In this document: positions 25,901 through 34,900 of the stretch, one piece after another | How positions within the stretch are numbered: the stretch's first letter is position 1 | Layout of the letters: each line of letters opens with the position of its first letter | Origin: Acanthaster planci | Taxonomy: Eukaryota > Echinodermata > Asteroidea > Valvatida > Acanthasteridae | Direction of reading: 5' to 3' | DNA: 46,339 nt | NCBI RefSeq assembly: GCF_001949145.1 | Contig: NW_019091392.1 | Coordinates: 99,528 to 145,866 of the forward strand | Made by a program: the position numbers and the translations under genes | Notes under the pieces: generated by a model | The model's database searches: none | The model's input: only the letters and a program-made list of their open reading frames with translations | What the model was told of the DNA's origin: nothing

Positions 25901-28900
25901 ATCAGTCCCATGACGATGATCATGGAAAGGAACACTGACATCTCGACTGGTGTTGTGTCAAACCAGCTTCTCATGTGACTTGGACTTGCTGTTTGACTTT
26001 TGGGTGTTCAGTGGCATAGCAGTTAGTCTCATTGGCAATGTGCAATGTCAGCTCTGGGGTGAAGAACTGCTCGAAGATTTCAACAGGAATGCTGTTCTCA
26101 TCCAGTTCTTGCACTTGAACACCCGCTGTGCCTTGAAAGCCGTGTCCAATGAATGGACGAAGAAGTCTTGACCTTCTTCTTGGCAGGCCCCACTAACGGT
26201 GGTTGCCCATTAAAATCACTGTCACTGGTTTCAATTTCTGAACTATGTTCAGATTCCAACGTGAAATCTGAACCACTACACCGTCAAAGTTTCCTCTTCA
26301 CTTGAAAACATGGTGTAACGCAACTGAAAGGCCAGGAAGTGGCCTGGAAAATATATACCAAGCGCTACAGAAAACACTCCTTTTGGGACGAAACAAATGC
26401 CCAATTATGCTGAACAATGGACTGTCTATATCCCGAGTGTGGGTGCTGGTTTTCTTGTATGTGCACCCTGCAGGTGTTTACCGTTGGTACTACAAGGCTT
26501 ATTCCAGCTACGCTGTGTCTACCCTACCAGTGAATTATAGGCCTTAGCTGGTTGAATTCAGGGGGTCACTGTCAGGATCTGTCATACTGCCCTGTCTTCT
26601 CCTGCTACCAGGACGAGGAAAAGGCCTTGCCATCATCCAGGGGGTTCCAGCCAGGATCTGGCCAGGCCCCTGGTTTGTTTGGCCCCACAGAGCTGACAGG
26701 GAAGCTCCGTGGTCGACTGCGGAAGACCCGAGCAGGGACACTGCCAGGGTCTGGTAAGGACCCTGTCTCCTTGGTCAATTGCTAGGCTGGCGAGCCAGCT
26801 GGGACTCCTAGAGATCTAGAGTACCCCATCAGACGTCTCTGGGGCCCATCCTGCAATCATTGTGAGGTACGCCACGCCTTTTGCCCAACATGGCCCAGAG
26901 GAATCCACGCAGCATATCAGGCAGCGTTCTCCAGTGTCACTGAAGAGTACCACCCACCTTCAACATCAACCTAGAACACTACTTCTCCGGCGGCTCCCCG
27001 GGCGTACCCCCTTTCGCCGATATACCGAAGTCATGGGCCGGGCTCCCCACAAGTGCCGTGGCCCGTTCCACCTTAGGTGTCATAGCTAACCCTTCTTTCG
27101 GGTCCCGCGGAGCTTAACATGGTTTTTACGCCTCTGGGTTTTCAAGCCGACCATCCACGGCTCCAGCTTTCAACAGGATATCACCGGGTTATTGGACCTC
27201 ATTTCTCCTGGTCCCTTTACTCAGAATTCTGCAGCCCCCATTGACCTCGACTGGGACTGCTCAGGTGGCCCTGGCTGCCACCTCTGCTGCTGGCCCGTCC
27301 GTCACTGGGTGCTTCAAGTACACCATGGCTCAGGCTTTTAATTATCATCACTAGTTCATTGGATCTCATTTCTCCTGGTCCTTCTGTCTGCAATTCTGTA
27401 GCTCCTGTTGACCTCAACCGGGAATGCACCCAAGGCATTTCACCTCCCGCAACCCCATCTGCTATCTTTGCCGTTGGGTCGCCCGCCACCTGAAAAGGCA
27501 GGTGCTTCATGTCTTCATCAACTTCCTCGACCACCACAAACATACCTCTACGGCTTGAATGTCGGCCTTCTATTTCATCATTGAAGTTCTGACTTCATCA
27601 CTCACTGTTTTGCCGTTAGATTGCCATCAGCCTCCACTGCCCCAGACTTGTTTCTGGCGGACCAGGCCTTTCCGCTCTTTCCAGCTGTGAGCCATGTTTA
27701 CATCAGGCAAGGTACCATACCAGAATCGCACCAGCCGGGCATACTCCCTCGGAGGCAGTCCCCTCCCCATGGGGCTGTCCTTAACCGGGCAACCAGCATT
27801 GTCCTCCGAAAAGAACGAAGTTGATCCCGTCAGCGACCTCACTCCGTCCAATTGCTGCCTCTGTCTTCTTCAGCGGGACAAGACTCAAGTGCTCGGCTTG
27901 TCGTTAGCTGTTTGGCTAGAGGAAGACATCAGTCACGACTTGTTTAAACGACATACCATGACTGGAATCTTCCGGGCCAATTTTTTCCAAAACTCCTGGT
28001 TGATTTTCATGCTTGGAGATATTCTAGTCTGTAGCCAGAACCTGGCACGCGTCCGAGTCCGCTCCAGCCTGACAGTCCTCCGCTCAACTACCCGTTAATC
28101 TATGGGTTCCCTCGACTCTTGACTATAACACGGCCTTACTTCAGTCGAAGCAAAGTCACCATCTCTTTGGTTGAAGATGACACCGATTTTATCGGTGTCC
28201 TCACCGCCCATGAAATATTCCAGATTTTGGATCCTTCATCTTCACTGACCACGCCCGTGCCAGTCAACCGGCTGCCCCACGTCTTGAGATACTCTTGCTA
28301 CGAGGCTCCCATTCATGAAGTAGGCTCTTAGCCTTAGCGGACCGCTCCCACTTGTAAGGCTGGAGCGACCCTGGACAACATCTCCTTGTCTTCTTCCCTT
28401 TATCTAGGGCCTTCAAGCAGAACGTCTCAAAGACAACTACTCTGTTGTACAGAGTGGAACACTGTTATAACAGGGTCCTTGAAACGTTACAAATTCCTTA
28501 TGTTATCAGTTATGGAAAATAAATGAATTTAAAAGAAAGGAAAGAAAAGAAATTCGTTGCCATAAATATGACCTTGTATTATAAATTATAAATATTATAA
28601 ATGCTTTTCCTGTCTGTCTTTGATTATACATGTATTGTGAGAGTCCATCGGGTGCCCTCCTCAATAAACATGAGCCACTACCCCATTTTTCCTGGCTGCT
28701 GTTACATGCAAATACGACTAAGCTAGCCTCCGGCATGTGGGCATCCAGATGTAATCCACACAGTAGCACTTTCTGGGCCAAGTTCCCAGATTGTTGTCCC
28801 GGGTGATCGGATGCAGACCCAATCTCGCGTCTCCTTCTCAGCCTTCTGGAGCTACTCTGGCTACCATCGGTAGGCCCGCCCAAATAACATTTTCCAGGCA

Positions 28901-31900
28901 GTCTTCCTATCTTTTTCAGTTCTGTCGCGATAAATTTATCATCGTGACGCAGACATACCACTGGGTATGTACATAATTTAGTGTTATAACTGCGCAGCCT
29001 AGCGTAGAACCGAGTTGAATAGACGCTCAACATATGTGCACATGTACAGATACGTATATGTACATGTAAGTGTACATGTATCCACATGTCGTCATGTATG
29101 TGAATTACGTTTACATGTATTGGCAGATGTAGGTACCGTAATTTCGGAATAAATGTCTTGTATCCGGTTATTTCAGCGTTTTCGTAACGTTGATCAAAAA
29201 CATCACCAACTTAAGCTCTCCAAAAACCGCCACCTCACGCGTGCTGCATCACGGCACACAAACTGCATCTACACCCACCCATTCATGGATAGTCCAATCG
29301 CTGACTTTTTCCAATAACCACGTGACCACAGAAAGTTACATGTTATCAAGAAACCCAAGTGAAAACAGACCCGATGTGTCCCACCGAACACAATTGGCAG
29401 CGAAAAGACGAGATTTGATACATGAAGATACATTTACAATTTAAGCAGTTGATTTTATTTATCGGTCAGGTGTCGGTAGAAAGAAACCTTTCAGTAACAA
29501 AATACAACATGTAGTATCAGTGTTGATTATTTTGTTGGCCAAACTACACCACGAGAATAAATAAAATAAAAAGTGGGCAAATAACCCATGTCGCCACAGC
29601 AGAGTAAGTTAATGTTGTTTTAATACACACATTTCATGTGCTTCATGACTTCATGACGTGGGGACTCCCGTTTAATTACTAAAAATCCAGACATCATTTT
29701 AAAATTATTCTCTGATGTTGACGAGTGTTTATTTATGGTAATCCAACAAAACAACTGCGCCAGGCAGGCACAGCCTGCCATGGTGAGCACGTGCTCGCCA
29801 TTGGGCTGCATTGACCAGACGGCTCGGCCGAGGAGATCGCTGCTAAACTACAACAGGGCAGTTGGCCCCAACCGGCTCCAAGCGCAGCACAGCCTGCGTA
29901 ATGGACACTTCACTGCATAATAGTTGTGCGCGTGGGGCCAGTGTGGAGTATTTCACTGCACCATGATTCTCATTTTTGCAAGTTTCCGCATAATTTTTGG
30001 ATTCTTTCGCACTGCCTCTGCAAAATTTTCACACTGTTTTCGCACACTGTTTTTTTCTCAATGTTTTCGCAAATGTTTCATGCTGTGTTCGCAAAAAAGT
30101 CGCACCGTTTTTGCATGATTTTTGCACTGTTTTTGCACATCGTTAGCCCCTTTTGCATCCGATTCGCTGCGACTTCGCAGGGGGAAAGTTGTGGTCAAAA
30201 TGCGAAAATGAATGTGAATTCCTTTTGCATTTTTTCCCATTCCTTTTCACAGTGTTAACTTTCAAATGCAATGTACTGTAGTGACTGTTTGGGTAGGTAT
30301 TCTCTAGTTAACCCGACCCACACTTAATGTAGGGAAGGAATTTCCTTGAAAATCGGTCACCATTAAATAACCACAGCATCAGCACCACGAACCATTTGGA
30401 AATTGTCTTTTAATATGACATGCCACAGAAATGTTTGGTTGGAATTTTTTATCTATCAAAGTTGGCAGGTATCGAATAATATGATTGTCACAATAAATGA
30501 CCTTTTCAATTCTTAATTCAACCATAAGGTACATGCTAGTCTTTTTATAAGGTTGAATTTTCAATTTATTGTTTTCAGTTTATTGGTTTTCTAGCAAAAT
30601 AAATATCCATTGTTTGAATATCTGTACCAGATGCCAAAATGGAAGTAGAGGTTGTGTACGTATGCCACTGGAAGACACTGTATCACATAAGATCTAAAGC
30701 ACTGGGGTCAAGGTGTTTGCATATTGTTCTGAAAAAAAAAACACTGGTTCTACACAGTTGTAGGACCATGGATGTGTAAATGAGGGCATTGGTGCAATTT
30801 TATTTCTGTTTTAATCGTGCACTGTCTATTCACATTTGGCTCGTTTAAGTGCGTGGTGTCTAGTATTTTCGGAACACTTGTGAGCCGTAATTCAGATTCA
30901 ATCCTAGGGTTCTACACCTTACATATTGGAGCAAAATGAGGTTAGTTTTACTCTGCTGATGGAAATCGGTAAAGTATTTGGGAAAACAAAACAAAGTATC
31001 ATTGATTCTTTATGAAAAACTAGGGTTGACAAAAAAAATCACCAATATCAACATAATATTGCTGATGTCAAGATCTTCATTTTTTTTTTTTTCAAAAAGT
31101 GTGTAGAGGATTCCAGTTGTTTGTAGACAATGTCAGAGTGGTGATAAAATCTGGAGGTGTTGTAATCCATCAAACCTTCGAGACACTAAGCTTATGAGCT
31201 TTACACTTGAGGGAACTGGAGCTAGATTTCTAGCGTATACTTACTGCACATAAAAAACTCTGTTCGACAGACACAACCCTTTCTCTCATAGTCTAAATTG
31301 ATAAATGGAGGTTCACTGGACATATGCAAGAAAACTGATGCACTCTGGAAATTGACATTGTTCAACACTAATATGCTAATAATAATACATGTCAAAATCT
31401 ACCTCCCTTCCTTCCCCCAATTTCCCTATTCCCCCAACCATTCCTCTTACCACCACCAATCAGAACCACAGAAACCACACAGAATTCAAGTTGTAATACC
31501 TACTGGTACATGCACAAGTTGAAAAAGGACACGTAACGGCCGTAATAAAAAATTGCATCATCAAAGCGCTTTAAACAGGCACTTGACTTAAAGTTGTTCA
31601 CAGACAGATCCACATTATCTAGCCTTTGCATAAGCCCCCCCCTTCCATACTGAACTTACATGTACAGTGTACCTAGAAGATTTGGCTTGAAGGCCACACA
31701 CAGTGTACACAAACTACCTGGTAGGAGGGAGGTGTAGGTTTGGTAGCAGGACTGTGATTTCCAAAGTTGGGGGGGGGGGGAATGAGTGAGCTCAACATCA
31801 AAGACCTCCGTACAGTTTGAAAATGTGATCCCTGACTGAGTAATGCATGTACTTGGAAATTCATGTTAACCACTTCATGCCGGGGCATTCTTCAATGTTG

Positions 31901-34900
31901 ATGATGCTGGGCCGCCATGACTATCAATTTTTCCGTTTTCAAAATCCTTCAAAAATTCATCATTTCATTTAACGGTCATTTATAGCCGCACCAAGTAATC
32001 TTTTAGGCACTACTCTAAGTTGACAGGGGACCTTCATTGACGCCCGAGTATTTCAGCCACGCCAGCAGCCTTGTAAACAGAGCCCAGATTGTGTGGTGTT
32101 GTATAACTGTCTTTTGTTCACGAACCTGGCTCAGTGCACTGCTGACCTCTTTTCAATAGGGGCCAGATTAGCATGCAGCGGTACTGTGTGGCTCACCGCT
32201 GCGGTGGTGGAGCGCCTTTGTCCCCGGTGGTAATCGGCTCGCTCTCAATGCCCCAAACCCCGGTGTACGGTTTCAAAATAACCCTGGATTATCCCCACTT
32301 TTGAGAATGAATAATGCCGGTAATGCCCAGCAGCACGGTTTTTTTTCGGAGTACGGTCTTTTGTTACAGGGCCCTGTTTCCTTTGTCTGAGTTCGGAGAC
32401 CCGGCCACGCATATAAACCGTACGGCTCCAATTTCGGAGTCCCCAGCAGGTAGTGGTTAATTGACCAAAGCAGTGTGAGGAAATTTGAAAAACCACTGAA
32501 CACCACTTACTGTACATGTACATTTACTTTCTAGTATCTTCATTGCCCTGGGGGGCAACTAATCAGTATCACAAGAAGAGAAGTGTTAGTGTCCCAGAAT
32601 AGGAGCTGCACCAATATGGGGATTAAAATGTGCTGCTTTGTGGGCACCAAGGGATAGGCCTTCTAGTTTTGTCAATGTGGCTGCATCCTGTGCATTGGTA
32701 AAATAATTTTTGGCATGTGATTAACAATCCACCAACCAGAAGATGGAGATACATGTGCATCCAAGCATTGTGTTTCAGTGATATACAGTGTGTAGGAACT
32801 TATGGCATTGAAAATGAGCACTTGACAAAATTAGGGTTTTTTGGGGGGGTTCTTTTAAGTAGTAAAGGAAAAAGAGTCTGTTCATCCCTTGAAGCTTATT
32901 CAGCTTTTTTTTTTATTAATTTCACATTGGTGACAGTTGTTTTGTATACTATAGAAATTGAAAGCGTTTGATTTTAGAAATATTAATTTGACCTTTGCTT
33001 TGCAGACTTCCCACTTCAGCTCATTGCAGAGAACTTCAACTGAACATGCAGCAAGTGCTGCAATTCAGCGACGACTGAAAGATGCAATGACATCTCAAAT
33101 CAAAGCAAAGAAACAAACCTCTACCGCTGATGAGGCATCAACAAGTAACACAAACCATACACTAGATGACATCCCCTCAATAAAGCCTCTATCCACTCTT
33201 GACACATTGTCCCTTGACACAAATCAGAGAAGCGATCGGGATAGGTCATCACAGGAACAAAGCAAAGACATTAATGTGAGTGAAAGTGAGAAATTGCAAT
33301 GTGAAGATTGTGAAACACTTCCAACAGAATTCACAGCAGGCATCAGTGCAATATCGAGTAGTGTGCAATCATGCCTACAGATATCACCTAAAAACTCTAA
33401 AGCAGATGAAAAAAATGTAGCATCTGATTCAGAGGATCACTGTGAAGTTACCGAAGGCAAGGTTTGTGTTGAGATGCAGTCTGCTGACAATAACAAAACT
33501 GACTCTAAGAAAAGAAAAAGAAGTCCATATAGTTCAACATCTGGTAGTCTGACAGATGATCCAACCCTGGAGAAAGATCACCTTGATATGTCAGGCAAGC
33601 TACGCAGTAAAAGGAACAGCAAGAACCATCGAAAGGTGACAAGAGAAGAATCTTCAGCCAGCGACTCAAGCTCTAGTGATTCAGAGTTTAACAAGATTCC
33701 TAAGAAATATGTTGGTTGCAGGGATGATGGGTTTAGTCCAACACCATCAAGATCTGCTGATTCAAACAGATGTAGAACTGATAGCCAAGATGTTAGTCAT
33801 AGTAGAGACCTAAAACTAAGAAGCTGTTCTGAAAACCTTTTTAAAGCAGATGCTAAAATGAATGAGAGTGAGAAACAACAGTTACAGGAAGCAGAAGTAC
33901 AAATGGAATGTAAAGCCAGCCCACGGTCACCCAAGACTTCAAAAGATACTGGTCATGCATCGCTTCAAAAATTCCGTACCACTGACCAGAGTCATGCTAT
34001 GGAAACCTGCAAGGAGGCTAAAGGAACAGTCAGTCAGAGGAATGAAGAATGTCATGCTGCAGAGAATCAATCGACAATATTTGCTTTTCATGACAGAATG
34101 GAAGATACTAATCCTCAGGTTAGCCACGTCTTATATAAGGTCACAAATCGCATGCTTACCAATCAGTTACTCTTTAAAAGGAATTGATAGATTTTCGAAA
34201 TAAAGACTTACATGTACATGTAACAGTATTGTGATCATTCCTTGGCCACAGAGGAATACTTCAAAGGTTTCTGTATTAAATGAAAAACTCAGAATTTGCT
34301 GACAAGATGTTTAATTCATGTTGAGACTCCATCCCTTAAAGATAACATGTACGTATACTGTATGGTTGTTTTGCAAGTTTACCGTCATTTCTTGGTATCA
34401 AATTTATCATTCCTCAGGTTTTTACTTTGGTCAGTATTTTGACAAAATGAGGGTGTGTCATTTCCAAATATGAGCAATAAGTTATGGTACCTTTCTTTGT
34501 GAAGTAACTCTGTTCCACACAAAATGACCGTTGAGGTACCGGCTGAAATCGTTGTATGGCATAAATATGCACATGGACAAATCAGCTGAAAACCACTGAT
34601 ACATACTTTTGTTGCATTGATTTTTTGGTGGGAGGGTAAAACAGTATTTTTCTGTGCTTTGCAACATTTTGTGTTTAGCAGCTGCATGATTTTGACTCTT
34701 GTCGTACATCCATTTTTCTGTTAACAGGAACGAAAAACTGGACAGTACAGTGTATTTCATCAAAGGCAACGTCGTGTTAGTGTAAGTGGGCCTGCTGGTA
34801 CCCCACCACCTATAAGTCATATTGAAGGGACATCGAGCCAGGATACTAAACTACTGTCTGTTGGAGACCTCACAGTAAGACCAGTAGGTGCAACAGGATC

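Noticed and set aside
27040-27120. Short resemblance to large-subunit rRNA (gggtcccgcggagcttaac and its complement)
   Set aside because: Only a dozen or so bases match remembered 28S sequence and the surroundings do not continue it.
28506-29087. 193-codon minus-strand frame
   Set aside because: Starts in translated TACATG microsatellite and has no recognised domain; considered chance, though the middle part has balanced composition.
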